Source of the DNA: Allorhizobium sonneratiae
Lineage (GTDB): Bacteria > Pseudomonadota > Alphaproteobacteria > Rhizobiales > Rhizobiaceae
Length of the DNA stretch: 64,000 nucleotides
Direction: 5' to 3'
NCBI RefSeq assembly: GCF_023700755.1
Contig: NZ_JAMKOJ010000001.1
Location: 248,001-312,000 of the forward strand
Shown here: positions 20,296-28,573 of the stretch, in pieces
Layout of the letters: every line of letters starts with the position of its first letter
How positions within the stretch are numbered: the first letter of the stretch is position 1
Program-made: the position numbers and the translations under genes
Notes under the pieces: model-generated
What the model saw: only the letters and a program-made list of their open reading frames with translations
Told to the model about the DNA's origin: nothing
Database searches by the model: none

Positions 20296-20748
20296 TTATT
20301 CCGGTGCTTTTCCGGCCAGGAACTTTTCCGCGATCGTTTCCGGCAGGCGGCGCGGACGACCCAGCCGGTTGACCACGGCAATTACCACCTTGGCCTCGAT
20401 CAGGCGCCTTCCTGCCGTTTCTATCGTCTGGCGTAGCACCATTTTCGCGCCGCCCGCCTTTTCGGTGATCGTCTCGATGGTGAGAATATCGTCCATCCGC
20501 GCCGGGCTCTTGAAGTCGATTTCCATACGGTGGACGACGAACACAAGCCCTTCCTCGTCGACGCCGATCAATTCGCTCTGTTCGCAGCCGAGGCAGCGCA
20601 GATAATCGGTGCGGCCACGTTCGAGAAAATGCAGATAGCGGGCATGATAAACCAGTCCGGAAAAATCGGTGTCCTCATAATAGACACGCTGGTGCAGGCG
20701 GTGACCGCCTTCGATCAAATGTCCAGCGATATGAAACTGTTCGGTCAT
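20296..20748 (-). CDS. ybgC: Tol-Pal-associated acyl-CoA thioesterase YbgC
   Basis: A 150-residue hotdog-fold thioesterase, cytosolic, acting on acyl-CoA/acyl-ACP; the gene heads the tol-pal cluster in many proteobacteria. The signature YYEDTDFSGLVYHARYLHFLERGRTD is at 23-48 with catalytic Asp28. The length is typical. It is separated from tolQ by 478 bases, longer than usual, so tolQ may have its own promoter. Confidence 0.92.
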   Translation of the reverse strand: MTEQFHIAGHLIEGGHRLHQRVYYEDTDFSGLVYHARYLHFLERGRTDYLRCLGCEQSELIGVDEEGLVFVVHRMEIDFKSPARMDDILTIETITEKAGGAKMVLRQTIETAGRRLIEAKVVIAVVNRLGRPRRLPETIAEKFLAGKAPE

Positions 20749-20848
20749 GATCGTATTCCGTTTATCTGGTAAGGCATTGAAGGATATCGTCCATGGGACA
20801 CAATAAGATCAGGGCAAAGCTGATCTGCGTTACAGGAAGGGCAAGAGT

Positions 20849-21250
20849 TTGGCAAAAGCAATTCACAGCATGATCCGGGTTCTCGACGGTGAGCGCTCCG
20901 TTGATTTTTACCGTTCGGCTTTCGGCTTTGAGATCGCCGACCGTCTCGATTTCGACAGTTTCACCCTGATCTATCTGAAGAATGACGAGAGCGGTTTTGA
21001 ACTGGAGCTGACGGTGAACAAGGGGCGCAGCGAGCCTTATGCGCTTGGCGATGGCTATGGCCATTTCGCCGTTTCGGTCGGTGATCTCGACGCCGAGCAT
21101 AACCGGCTGGAAACGCTCGGCCTTGCACCCAACCGGATCGTCGAGTTCAAGCGGGACGAGGTGATGATCGCCCGGTTTTTCTTCATCACCGATCCGGATG
21201 GCTACAAGATCGAAGTGCTGGAGCGCAGTGGCCGGTTCCAGTCAATCTGA
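20849..21250 (+). CDS. Glyoxalase I-like (VOC family) protein
   Basis: A 133-residue protein closely patterned on bacterial lactoylglutathione lyase. All four metal ligands are present in the right places: His6, Glu53, His72 and Glu122, with the family end motif DPDGYKIEVLE. It would convert the methylglyoxal-glutathione hemithioacetal to S-lactoylglutathione in the cytosol. The start is TTG at 20849 after AGGAAGG; the next ATG (residue 8) would remove His6, so TTG is preferred. It stands alone, convergent with the DinB-like gene. Confidence 0.85.
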   Translation: MAKAIHSMIRVLDGERSVDFYRSAFGFEIADRLDFDSFTLIYLKNDESGFELELTVNKGRSEPYALGDGYGHFAVSVGDLDAEHNRLETLGLAPNRIVEFKRDEVMIARFFFITDPDGYKIEVLERSGRFQSI

Positions 21251-21266
21251 CTGGCAAAGCCGACGG

Positions 21267-21851
21267 TCAAGGAGCCGGATCAAATCCCAGATCACGCTCA
21301 TCCCAGCCGAGTGCCTGCATGACATCGGCCCGGTCAGGCGCATCGTAGCGGGTGATAAATTCATCGATCTGCGGCGGTTTGATGCTGGTGCCTGCCAGCA
21401 TGGCGTGAACCTGACCGCGATGATGGGTCTGGTGCTGGAAAAGATGGGACAGAAGATCGTCCGTCCGCTCGATCTGCAGATGCTCGCCCCGGTGAATAGT
21501 CGTGGTCTGGGCAAGCCGCTCCATGGTAAGACCATCGCAAAAGGCAATGAGTCGCCGGTCCACGGCAGACTGGGCGTGTTGGAGAGCCGTTATGCTGTCG
21601 CAAGGCTCTTCATGCTCAAAAGCCTTGAAGCCGAGCGTGCCTCCTTCCAGAGCATCGACATAGAACCAGTCGACAATCAGAATGTGATTGAGTGTTGCCC
21701 TGAGCGAGGGGAAAAACCCTGTGCGCGGCGCTTCGAATGCGCCGGGCTGTAACTGTGCGCAGGCTTCAAGCAGGCGATGATTGGCAGCCGCATTGTTGCG
21801 CGCCAGCTTGCGAAAAACCCGGCAAGGATCGTGGGATATGCCGTCGATCAT
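21267..21851 (-). CDS. DinB/YfiT-family putative metal-dependent protein
   Basis: A 194-residue four-helix-bundle protein of the DinB type. The likely metal ligands are His56 (LNHILIVDWFYVD) and the HQTHH segment at 140-144. Some relatives are thiol transferases or damage-inducible proteins; the reaction here is unknown. Its ATG overlaps the TGA of the upstream Nudix gene (ATGA at 21848-21851), so the two are translationally coupled. Confidence 0.85.
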   Translation of the reverse strand: MIDGISHDPCRVFRKLARNNAAANHRLLEACAQLQPGAFEAPRTGFFPSLRATLNHILIVDWFYVDALEGGTLGFKAFEHEEPCDSITALQHAQSAVDRRLIAFCDGLTMERLAQTTTIHRGEHLQIERTDDLLSHLFQHQTHHRGQVHAMLAGTSIKPPQIDEFITRYDAPDRADVMQALGWDERDLGFDPAP

Positions 21852-22357
21852 GGTCGGCTCTGTCCTTCGTGGACGATCAGATGCTCGACCCGTTCTGGAA
21901 GTCGTGTGATATAATTCGCCAGAAAGGCAGGGCGGATGTCATGCATGGCAAAGCTGTCCGCATGGGCCGGAACCCAGCGGAATAGCACCTCCGTCGGGCC
22001 GTCGATGACCCGGTGAACGATCTCTTGGCGGTGAAAGGGCAGAGGCGTCTTCAGGGTGAGGAGATAGTAGAAACCCAGCTCATGGGCGCGGTAATCGTCA
22101 AAGCTGAAGAAGTTTTCCACTGTGAGCAGCAGTCTGTCGATCCCGACCTCGCGGTCCAGTTCCTCGCGCATTTCCCGAATGATCGTCTCTTCTGTGCTTT
22201 CGCCGATTTCGGCGCGCCCGCCCGGAAACGCCCAATAGCGGTCGCCCGCGCCCTGCTGCACCAAAACATGTCCTTCCTGGAAAATCAGCCCCGCCACGCG
22301 AAAGGAAAAGAGCTGCGGCTTTTTATCAAGCCGTATCATATGGCGCTCGCTGGTCAT
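21848..22357 (-). CDS. Nudix hydrolase (second of a tandem pair)
   Basis: A 169-residue protein with a Nudix-like segment GRAEIGESTEETIIREMREEL. Between EEL and the final glycine it has extra residues (DREVGI), so the box deviates from the Gx5Ex7REUxEExGU consensus. It would hydrolyse a nucleoside diphosphate linked to another group; the substrate is unknown. It is clearly paralogous to the gene upstream (same VENFF and LGLYYL/LGFYYL segments). Its ATG overlaps the upstream stop (ATGA at 22354-22357). Confidence 0.85.
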   Translation of the reverse strand: MTSERHMIRLDKKPQLFSFRVAGLIFQEGHVLVQQGAGDRYWAFPGGRAEIGESTEETIIREMREELDREVGIDRLLLTVENFFSFDDYRAHELGFYYLLTLKTPLPFHRQEIVHRVIDGPTEVLFRWVPAHADSFAMHDIRPAFLANYITRLPERVEHLIVHEGQSRP

Positions 22358-22869
22358 TTCTCGTCCAGATTGCCGTCGTTCCATACCAGATGGCGCGGGC
22401 TCTCAGGCAGATTTTCGATTTCGTCCACGATGAAATAGGGGGGAATATCGAGGGCGGTCAAGGCTTGCCGTGTCGCACGCACCCATTTGAATTCCAGTGC
22501 ATTGTCACCATCCTGAATGCGGTGGATGATCTCGCTTTCATGAAAGGCCAGCGTTTCGGGCAGGTCCATCAGGTAGTAAAGTCCAAGCTCGTGCCAGTCG
22601 CGACCTTCATAATGGAAGAAATTTTCAACGCTCCACAACAGCCGGTGGATGGTGGCTTCGACGCCCAGTTCCTCGATCATTTCGCGCTTCAGCGTCTCTT
22701 CCGAGGTTTCGCCGATTTCGGCACGCCCGCCGGGAAAGGTCCAGAAGGGTTCATGCGTGGCGCGATGCACCAGAACATGGCCATCACGGAAGGCAAGACC
22801 GGCAATCCGCATCTGGAAAATGCGGCCCGGCTGTTTGATACGGATGCGGTTGTCCGGTTGCTTAGCCAA
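22354..22869 (-). CDS. Nudix hydrolase (first of a tandem pair)
   Basis: A 171-residue protein with a perfect Nudix box (GRAEIGETSEETLKREMIEE followed by LGV), which binds the divalent metal for pyrophosphate-bond hydrolysis. The substrate is not predictable. The start at 22869 overlaps the 3' end of the metallophosphoesterase gene by 8 bases. With the following Nudix and DinB-like genes it forms one overlapping unit. Confidence 0.88.
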   Translation of the reverse strand: MAKQPDNRIRIKQPGRIFQMRIAGLAFRDGHVLVHRATHEPFWTFPGGRAEIGETSEETLKREMIEELGVEATIHRLLWSVENFFHYEGRDWHELGLYYLMDLPETLAFHESEIIHRIQDGDNALEFKWVRATRQALTALDIPPYFIVDEIENLPESPRHLVWNDGNLDEK

Positions 22870-23752
22870 GATCGATCACCACGACTTCGGGCGGGGCGTC
22901 GAAGCGGATTGGCGCGACCGACAGGCCAAGCCCGCCGGAGACGATGAGGTTGCGCCCGCCTTCCTCGACATGGCCATAGACATAGCGCGAACCGTAGCGC
23001 GAGGGCACGACCGGCGTCCAGCCGAACAGATTGACCTGACCGCCATGGGTGTGGCCCGACAGGGTCAGCGACACCCGCTCGGGCACTTTCGGAAAGATAT
23101 CCGGCTCATGGGCGAGCAGAATGACGGGGGCATCATCCGTCACCTGGGCCAGCGTGCCGGGCAGATCGTCCAGCCCCTGAATATGGTGATTGACGTTCAG
23201 ATAGGCCCATTGGTCCTCCAGACCGGCAACCCAGAAAGGATGGGCATCGCCACCGAGCCGGACCGCGGAATTGGACATGGCATTGATGCCGACGGCGCGC
23301 AGCACCCTGTGCGCAATGGTTTCCTTCAGTCGCAGCCTTTGCGCCTCCGGGTCCTGCCACCAGTCGTGATTGCCCATGACGGCATGGACGCCATAAGGGG
23401 CCTTGAGCACAGACAGCGCTTTCGCCCAGTCTTCCGGCGCGACCGTGCCGGTGACGAATTTCATCCCCGACATGTAATCGCCGACCAGCAACATGACATC
23501 GCCGCCGAGCGTATTGGCGTAATCGCAGATGCGGGCAATGCGTTCGGGCGTCATCCATGGATAGGAGGCATGAAAATCGGCAAGAACCACCAGACGCAGG
23601 TTTTGCCCCTTCGGCCATCCGGGCGGCGTCAGCCGATAGCGGGTGGTTTTCAGCGCCAGCATCGGTTCATAGCCGAAGGCATAACCGCCAAGAGACAGAA
23701 CACCCGCAGCAGATGCGGCCATGAGTTTGATGAAGCTGCGGCGATTGATCAC
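22862..23752 (-). CDS. Tat-exported metallophosphoesterase (YaeI-like)
   Basis: A 296-residue calcineurin-like phosphoesterase. The N-terminus NRRSFIK followed by a hydrophobic stretch is a twin-arginine signal, so the enzyme probably acts in the periplasm. Metal-binding motifs in order are DFHAS, GDYMSG, GNHDWW, HEPDI and SGHTHGGQVN. Relatives cleave phosphodiesters or UDP-diacylglucosamine-like substrates; the actual substrate is unknown. The start codon is GTG at 23752 with a weak ribosome-binding site. First gene of the unit with the two Nudix genes and DinB. Confidence 0.87.
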   Translation of the reverse strand: MINRRSFIKLMAASAAGVLSLGGYAFGYEPMLALKTTRYRLTPPGWPKGQNLRLVVLADFHASYPWMTPERIARICDYANTLGGDVMLLVGDYMSGMKFVTGTVAPEDWAKALSVLKAPYGVHAVMGNHDWWQDPEAQRLRLKETIAHRVLRAVGINAMSNSAVRLGGDAHPFWVAGLEDQWAYLNVNHHIQGLDDLPGTLAQVTDDAPVILLAHEPDIFPKVPERVSLTLSGHTHGGQVNLFGWTPVVPSRYGSRYVYGHVEEGGRNLIVSGGLGLSVAPIRFDAPPEVVVIDLG

Positions 23753-23868
23753 AATATCGGGCTCTGGACTTGATTGTGCATTGGGTTTTGAAAGATTTTT
23801 ACGGTCGATGGAGGTTGTTATGCTGTAAAACCGCCGCCATCAAGCCTGACGATCATCGGTCTGTCCAA

Positions 23869-24909
23869 TCAATCATCGTCAAGTGTGAGTCGGAACTGCG
23901 CCGCCTCGATGTCCTTTGGCGGCTGCATGCCGAGATGTTTCCAGGCAATCGCCGTCAACACCCGCCCGCGCGGCGTGCGCTGGATGAAACCCTGCTGGAT
24001 CAGATAGGGTTCGATAATGTCCTCGATGGCGTCGCGCGGTTCGGACAGACCGGCGGCAATGGTTTCGATGCCAACAGGACCGCCGCCGAAATTGACCGCA
24101 ATCATCGAGAGATAGCGGTTGTCGAGCTGGTCGAGACCCATGGAATCGACGAGAAGCCGGGTCAGGGCCGTATCGGCAATCTCGCGGGTCACGGCTTCGG
24201 CGCGGGCCACCTCGGCAAAATCGCGCACCCGGCGCAAAAGCCGTCCGGCGATGCGCGGCGTGCCACGGGCGCGACGGGCAATTTCGCGCGCGCCTTCCTC
24301 GGTCATGCCAAGCCCCATCAGCCGCGCGCCGCGCCGGACGATCAGCTCCAGTTCCGGCACGGTATAAAAGGACAGGCGCACCGGTATGCCGAAGCGGTCG
24401 CGCAGCGGCGTGGTCAACAGGCCAAGCCGGGTGGTGGCGGCAACAAGGGTGAATTTGGCCAGATCGATCTTCACCGAGCGCGCCGCCGGACCTTCACCGA
24501 TGATCAGGTCGAGCTGGAAATCCTCCATGGCCGGATAGAGAATTTCCTCAACCGCCGGGTTGAGCCGGTGGATTTCGTCGATGAACAGCACGTCACGCTC
24601 TTCGAGATTGGTCAAAAGGGCGGCAAGATCGCCCGCCTTGGCGATGACAGGACCGGAGGTGGAACGGAAATTGACGCCAAGCTCCTTGGCCATGATCTGC
24701 GCCAGCGTCGTCTTGCCGAGCCCCGGCGGGCCGACGAACAGCACGTGATCCAAAGCCTCGCCACGATTTTTCGCCGCTTCGATGAAGATCTTCAGGTTGG
24801 CGCGGGCCTCCGCCTGACCGGTGAAATCATCGAGCGTTTGCGGGCGAAGTGCGGCATCGATGTCTTCGCCACGCCTTTCCGGCGTCAGAACGGGATTTTG
24901 CGTGCTCAT
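23869..24909 (-). CDS. ruvB: Holliday junction branch migration ATPase RuvB
   Basis: A 346-residue AAA+ motor that drives branch migration with RuvA in recombinational repair. Walker A GPPGLGKT is at 60-67, Walker [10 protein letters not shown] near 114, and the arginine-finger region [10 protein letters not shown] is near the C-terminus. Its ATG overlaps the vapC stop (ATGA at 24906-24909), so its translation is coupled to a toxin gene rather than to ruvA. Confidence 0.97.
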   Translation of the reverse strand: MSTQNPVLTPERRGEDIDAALRPQTLDDFTGQAEARANLKIFIEAAKNRGEALDHVLFVGPPGLGKTTLAQIMAKELGVNFRSTSGPVIAKAGDLAALLTNLEERDVLFIDEIHRLNPAVEEILYPAMEDFQLDLIIGEGPAARSVKIDLAKFTLVAATTRLGLLTTPLRDRFGIPVRLSFYTVPELELIVRRGARLMGLGMTEEGAREIARRARGTPRIAGRLLRRVRDFAEVARAEAVTREIADTALTRLLVDSMGLDQLDNRYLSMIAVNFGGGPVGIETIAAGLSEPRDAIEDIIEPYLIQQGFIQRTPRGRVLTAIAWKHLGMQPPKDIEAAQFRLTLDDD

Positions 24910-25304
24910 GTCAGAAGTTCCATATGGGGCACGGTCCGCGCCGCTCGTCTGTCGAATGTCATTGTGGTCTGGCAGCCCAAGGCCCGGTTCTTGAGCGCGA
25001 TGAAAATATCGGCAAATTCTTCTGCGCTTCGGGCCATTTCATCCAGTGTCTGTTCGATCAGGGCTTCATCTTCCAAAATCAGATCGTCCGAATCGAGCAA
25101 TCCTGACAGGATGGCCTTCAACTCTTCTTTCGACATTTTGATGCGCCGCCGCGCTGTCCAGATAAATTCCAGAAGCACGCTGCTGTTGATGAAACCGGGC
25201 TCTTCTGCCGTCAGGCGCTTGGCGAGCGCCAGCGCCTGTTTTGACTGGATGCTGTCGTCCTGACAGGTCAGCCGCAGCAGAATATTGGTATCGATACCGA
25301 TCAT
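24906..25304 (-). CDS. vapC: VapC-type PIN-domain toxin
   Basis: A 132-residue PIN-domain ribonuclease. The four acidic active-site residues are present: Asp5 (GIDTN), Glu46, Asp99 and Asp118. In the family the toxin cleaves tRNA or rRNA when its antitoxin is degraded. Its ATG overlaps the vapB stop (ATGA at 25301-25304) and its own stop overlaps the ruvB start. The pair is wedged between ruvA and ruvB. The frame and active site are intact, so activity is plausible. Confidence 0.9.
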   Translation of the reverse strand: MIGIDTNILLRLTCQDDSIQSKQALALAKRLTAEEPGFINSSVLLEFIWTARRRIKMSKEELKAILSGLLDSDDLILEDEALIEQTLDEMARSAEEFADIFIALKNRALGCQTTMTFDRRAARTVPHMELLT

Positions 25305-25561
25305 TCGCTGCGCATCACATGATCGACGATTGCCTCACCGATGGCCTCATCCATCTCGTCAAGAGAAAGCGGCGCCATGCCCGGACGATGGAGAATGCCA
25401 GCCAGATCAGCAAGACGCTTGTTCTTGGCCTTCAAGATCACGTCACCATCGCGCACGACATATCTGATCTTGTCGCCGGGTTTCAGATTCAACAGTTCAC
25501 GTACCTCAGCCGGCACTGTCGTCTGACCTTTTGTGGTCATGGTTCCGTAAAATATGTCCAT
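25301..25561 (-). CDS. vapB: AbrB/SpoVT-type VapB antitoxin
   Basis: An 86-residue protein with an N-terminal swapped-hairpin AbrB DNA-binding domain (TTKGQTTVPAEVRELLNLKPGDKIRYVV at about 9-36) and a C-terminal toxin-binding tail. It would neutralise VapC and repress the operon by binding the palindrome just upstream. The start at 25561 follows AAGGAGGCG. Confidence 0.9.
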   Translation of the reverse strand: MDIFYGTMTTKGQTTVPAEVRELLNLKPGDKIRYVVRDGDVILKAKNKRLADLAGILHRPGMAPLSLDEMDEAIGEAIVDHVMRSE

Positions 25562-25568
25562 GGCGCCT

Positions 25569-25592
25569 CCTTACATTTTTACAATAGTAAGG
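25569..25592 (-). promoter_or_regulatory. Candidate VapB operator
   Basis: CCTTAC and GTAAGG flank a 12-base AT-rich spacer (read on the minus strand CCTTACTATTG...ATGTAAGG). The right arm overlaps the vapB ribosome-binding site. Such palindromes are typical autoregulatory sites of VapBC modules; the assignment is by position and symmetry. Confidence 0.55.
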
Positions 25593-25614
25593 AAGTCTTC
25601 AAAGATCAAGGAAT

Positions 25615-26232
25615 TCACCGCGACAGCTCCTTCAGGCCGAGCCGGATCAGCCTGGCGCTATCGGCATCCTCGCCGCCGTTTTTCAAGGCTGCGGCCACGG
25701 CATTGGCCGCCTGATCGCGGGAATAGCCGAGATTTGTCAGGGCCGAGACGGCATCGGCGACAGGGGCGGAGGCCACTCCTTCGCCGATCTCCTGTTTGAG
25801 GCCGATGGTGGTGCCTGCTTCTCCAGCAAAGGCAGGGGCCTTGTTTTTCAGTTCAGTCAGGATGCGGATCGCCACTTTCGGCCCGACGCCGGGAGCACGG
25901 GAAACGGCGGCCTTGTCCTGCAGCGCAATGGCATTGGCGAGATCGGCGGGCGGCAGGGTGGATAAAACCGCCAGCGCCACCTTCGAGCCGACCCCCTGAA
26001 CGCTTTGCAGCAACAGGAACCATTCCCGTTCCAGAGCCGTCAGAAAGCCGAACAGCTTCAACTGATCTTCGCGCACATAGGTTTCGATGAACAGCGTCAC
26101 CCGCTCCCCGGCGGAACCGATCCTGGACAGCGTTCGGGCCGAACAATAGGCGACATAACAGACGCCCTGCACATCGATCAGCACATGGTCGTCGCCGATC
26201 TCGTCGATCAATCCTTTGAGTTTTCCGATCAT
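25615..26232 (-). CDS. ruvA: Holliday junction branch migration protein RuvA
   Basis: A 205-residue junction-binding protein, tetrameric, partner of RuvB. The N-terminal OB-fold begins [26 protein letters not shown], the HhH motifs follow ([15 protein letters not shown] and [17 protein letters not shown]), and a C-terminal domain contacts RuvB ([13 protein letters not shown]). It starts 3 bases after the ruvC stop. Between its stop and vapB are only about 50 bases. Confidence 0.96.
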   Translation of the reverse strand: MIGKLKGLIDEIGDDHVLIDVQGVCYVAYCSARTLSRIGSAGERVTLFIETYVREDQLKLFGFLTALEREWFLLLQSVQGVGSKVALAVLSTLPPADLANAIALQDKAAVSRAPGVGPKVAIRILTELKNKAPAFAGEAGTTIGLKQEIGEGVASAPVADAVSALTNLGYSRDQAANAVAAALKNGGEDADSARLIRLGLKELSR

Positions 26233-26235
26233 GCT

Positions 26236-26745
26236 TTACCCTGCCATGATTTTGCGCAGGCGTTCACCGCCGCGATTGTGGGCGTGACAGATGGCGATCG
26301 CCAGCGCATCGGCGGCGTCATTGCCCTTGAATTCCGCCTTGGGCATCAGAATTTTCAGCATCATATGGATCTGCTGTTTATCACCGTGACCGACGCCGAT
26401 CACGGATTTCTTCACCGCATTCGGCGCATATTCGGCGACCGGCAGACCGGCGCGGGCAGGGGCCAGCATGGCAACGCCGCGCGCCTGACCAAGCTTCAGC
26501 GTCGCCACGGCATCCTTGTTGACGAAGGTCTGTTCCACGGCGGCCTCGTCAGGCTGGTGGCGGTGAATGACATCGGCCAGCCCGTCATGCAACTGGCAAA
26601 GGCGCGACGCGAGATCCATGTCGCCATCGGAGGTGACCGTGCCTGAGGCGACGAAGCGCAGCGAATTGCCAAGCGTTTCAATCACGCCCCAGCCGGTGCG
26701 CCTGAGGCCCGGATCAATGCCGATAATGCGAATCAGTGCTGTCAT
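26236..26745 (-). CDS. ruvC: Holliday junction resolvase RuvC
   Basis: A 169-residue endonuclease that resolves Holliday junctions. It has the RNase H-like fold with [14 protein letters not shown] at the N-terminus (catalytic Asp), Glu in [10 protein letters not shown], and the C-terminal acidic pair in [15 protein letters not shown]. The ATG at 26745 gives the family N-terminus; the frame to 26808 is upstream read-through. First gene of the ruv operon. Confidence 0.95.
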   Translation of the reverse strand: MTALIRIIGIDPGLRRTGWGVIETLGNSLRFVASGTVTSDGDMDLASRLCQLHDGLADVIHRHQPDEAAVEQTFVNKDAVATLKLGQARGVAMLAPARAGLPVAEYAPNAVKKSVIGVGHGDKQQIHMMLKILMPKAEFKGNDAADALAIAICHAHNRGGERLRKIMAG

Positions 26746-26896
26746 GCCGTTCACTCTAGTGGTTTTTCTGCGAGTCCTGCCAGCAAATAGTGAACAAAAC
26801 AAAAACATTTATGCGTGCATAGCTCTCATGCGAGGCTGGCATTCCAGGATCGACCTCTTATATGAGGGCTTCACGTCAGTCTGTGGAGCATGACCG

Positions 26897-27904
26897 ATGC
26901 AGCCAGTGCCTTTTTCCGTTCTCGACCTGTCCCCTATCGGTGAAGGGCAAAGCGTCAGCGAAGCGCTCGATGCCACGCGCCGCATGGCACAAACGGCGGA
27001 AGCGCATGGCTATCGGCGTTTCTGGCTGGCAGAGCATCACGGCATGCCCGGCATTGCCAGCGCTGCTACCTCGATTGTCATTGCCCATGTCGGTGCCGCG
27101 ACCAAGACAATCCGCATCGGCTCGGGCGGTATCATGCTGCCCAATCATGCACCGATGGTCATTGCCGAACAATTCGGTACACTTGCGGCGCTGTTTCCGG
27201 GCCGGGTCGATCTCGGTCTTGGTCGCGCACCCGGAACCGACATGCGCACGGCAAGACTGCTGCGGCGCGATCTTGAAGCGGGGGCCGAAACCTTTCCTCA
27301 CGATATTCGCGAGCTGCAATTGCTACTTGGGCCGGTGCAGGAAGGGCAGACGGTGATGGCCGTGCCGGGGGTGGACAGCCATGTGCCGGTCTGGCTGCTT
27401 GGCTCCAGCCTTTATAGCGCCCATCTGGCCGCGGCCATGGGTCTTCCTTATGCCTTTGCCTCGCATTTTGCCCCCGATCAAGTCTTTGAGGCCATTTCAA
27501 TCTATCGTGACCGGTTTCAGCCGTCTGAGATATTGCAAAAACCATATATGATGGTGGGCGTGATGGCTGCCGTTGCTGAAACCGACGCAAGGGCGGCCTA
27601 TCTCTTCACCTCGGCCCAGCAACAATTCGTCAATCTGCGCCGGAATCTGCGCCAGGCCTTTCCACGACCGGTGGAGACGATGGAGGGGTGGTGGAGCGAT
27701 ATGGAACGGTTCGGGGTGGAGCATTCCTTGCAATATGCCATGGTCGGATCCCCGATGACGGTTGCCGGAAAACTCGCAGATTTTCTCAAGCAGACCGGTG
27801 CCGACGAACTGATCGTATCCACGCCTGTTTACGATATCGAAGAGCGGCTTTTGTCACTGAGGTTGATGGCGCAGGTCAAGCAGGATCTGTTCGCAGATGC
27901 CTAA
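26897..27904 (+). CDS. Luciferase-like (LLM class) flavin-dependent monooxygenase, YhbW type
   Basis: A 335-residue TIM-barrel protein of the bacterial luciferase-like family. Typical segments are [11 protein letters not shown] at the N-terminus, [15 protein letters not shown], the [12 protein letters not shown] segment and [14 protein letters not shown]. It probably uses FMNH2 from a separate reductase; the substrate is unknown. The start follows GGAG. It is divergent from ruvC and followed by the repeat mosaic at 27905-28413. Confidence 0.88.
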   Translation: MQPVPFSVLDLSPIGEGQSVSEALDATRRMAQTAEAHGYRRFWLAEHHGMPGIASAATSIVIAHVGAATKTIRIGSGGIMLPNHAPMVIAEQFGTLAALFPGRVDLGLGRAPGTDMRTARLLRRDLEAGAETFPHDIRELQLLLGPVQEGQTVMAVPGVDSHVPVWLLGSSLYSAHLAAAMGLPYAFASHFAPDQVFEAISIYRDRFQPSEILQKPYMMVGVMAAVAETDARAAYLFTSAQQQFVNLRRNLRQAFPRPVETMEGWWSDMERFGVEHSLQYAMVGSPMTVAGKLADFLKQTGADELIVSTPVYDIEERLLSLRLMAQVKQDLFADA

Positions 27905-28043
27905 GGTGTGTTGACATTGAGCTTTGAGCGGGCTGCAAATGGCAATTTTATGCGCATCCGGTGCTCATGTACTTCAGTACACTCCGCTCCGGTTCTCGAA
28001 AATCACCATTTTCGCCTCCCTCAAAGCTCAATGTCAAAACACC
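27905..28043. repeat. Inverted-repeat element with internal hairpins (139 bp)
   Basis: The outer arms at 27905-27928 and 28020-28043 (GACATTGAGCTTTGAG and complement) match except for a two-base gap. Inside are an imperfect stem AAATGGCAATTTT/AAAATCACCATTT and a small hairpin TGTACT-TC-AGTACA (27968-27981). It starts immediately after the stop of the upstream gene and abuts the next repeats. Confidence 0.8.
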
Positions 28044-28045
28044 CT

Positions 28046-28147
28046 GGAGCATCGGCCGAAAAGTGGGAACCGGTTTTCGGAAACAACCGATGCGGACACA
28101 CAATCTGAGAGCATCGTGCCTGCCCCGACTTTCGGCAGGATGCTCTA
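28046..28147. repeat. Type B palindromic element, copy 1
   Basis: Carries GAGCATCGGCCGAAAAGTGG and ACCGGTTTTCGG with flanking CCGATGC, then a second arm GAGAGCATCGTGCCTG...CGGCAGGATGCTCTA. The same body recurs at 31941, 33825 and 36747. This matches the well-known rhizobial intergenic mosaic-type repeats. Confidence 0.85.
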
Positions 28148-28413
28148 GGGTCAAAACTCAATCATGATGGTTGTTCTGCAAGGCGTATTTTGTGTCTGAG
28201 TAGAAGGAAAGGTGCAGGAAATGCTCCCCATTTTCAAACCTTTCCGACGCCCGCAGGCACAAAATACGCCTTGCCCAAAGGGTTGAACGGGATGGGCCGC
28301 CTGATTGCGAACAATGCTCGACAAGGCAAACCGGCCTTGTCTTGCGCTTGTTCGCTGCCATACAATCCCATCCCGTTCAACAGAACACCCATCCTGATTG
28401 AGTTTTGACCCTA
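28146..28413. repeat. Three-stem nested inverted repeat element (268 bp)
   Basis: The outer arms 28146-28178 and 28381-28413 (33 bp, two mismatches) begin TAGGGTCAAAACTCAATCA. They enclose two arms. Arm 1 is 28178-28194/28258-28274 (GCAAGGCGTATTTTGTG, perfect, extended inwards) with inner GGAAAGG/CCTTTCC. Arm 2 is 28282-28296/28367-28381 (GTTGAACGGGATGGG, perfect) with inner GCGAACAA/TTGTTCGC and GACAAGGC/GCCTTGTC. No reading frame of note lies inside. The remaining 28414-28573 holds only the upstream region of the next gene. Confidence 0.9.
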
Positions 28414-28573
28414 AAGCATGCGGGACGTGAACGTGTCACTGCACGAGCAGTGCCAAAATCTCTATGGTTAAAAATCAGGATTAATGCCGCCTTAACTATT
28501 TCCCGTCAAAATAGCGGTTGCTTGATAAGAAAAATGAAGCCTGGGTCGCCGAAGGCGCGAGGGAGCAACCACG

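Noticed and set aside
27905..28413. CRISPR array
   Set aside because: The repeats are inverted and nested, not regularly spaced direct repeats, and no cas genes are present.
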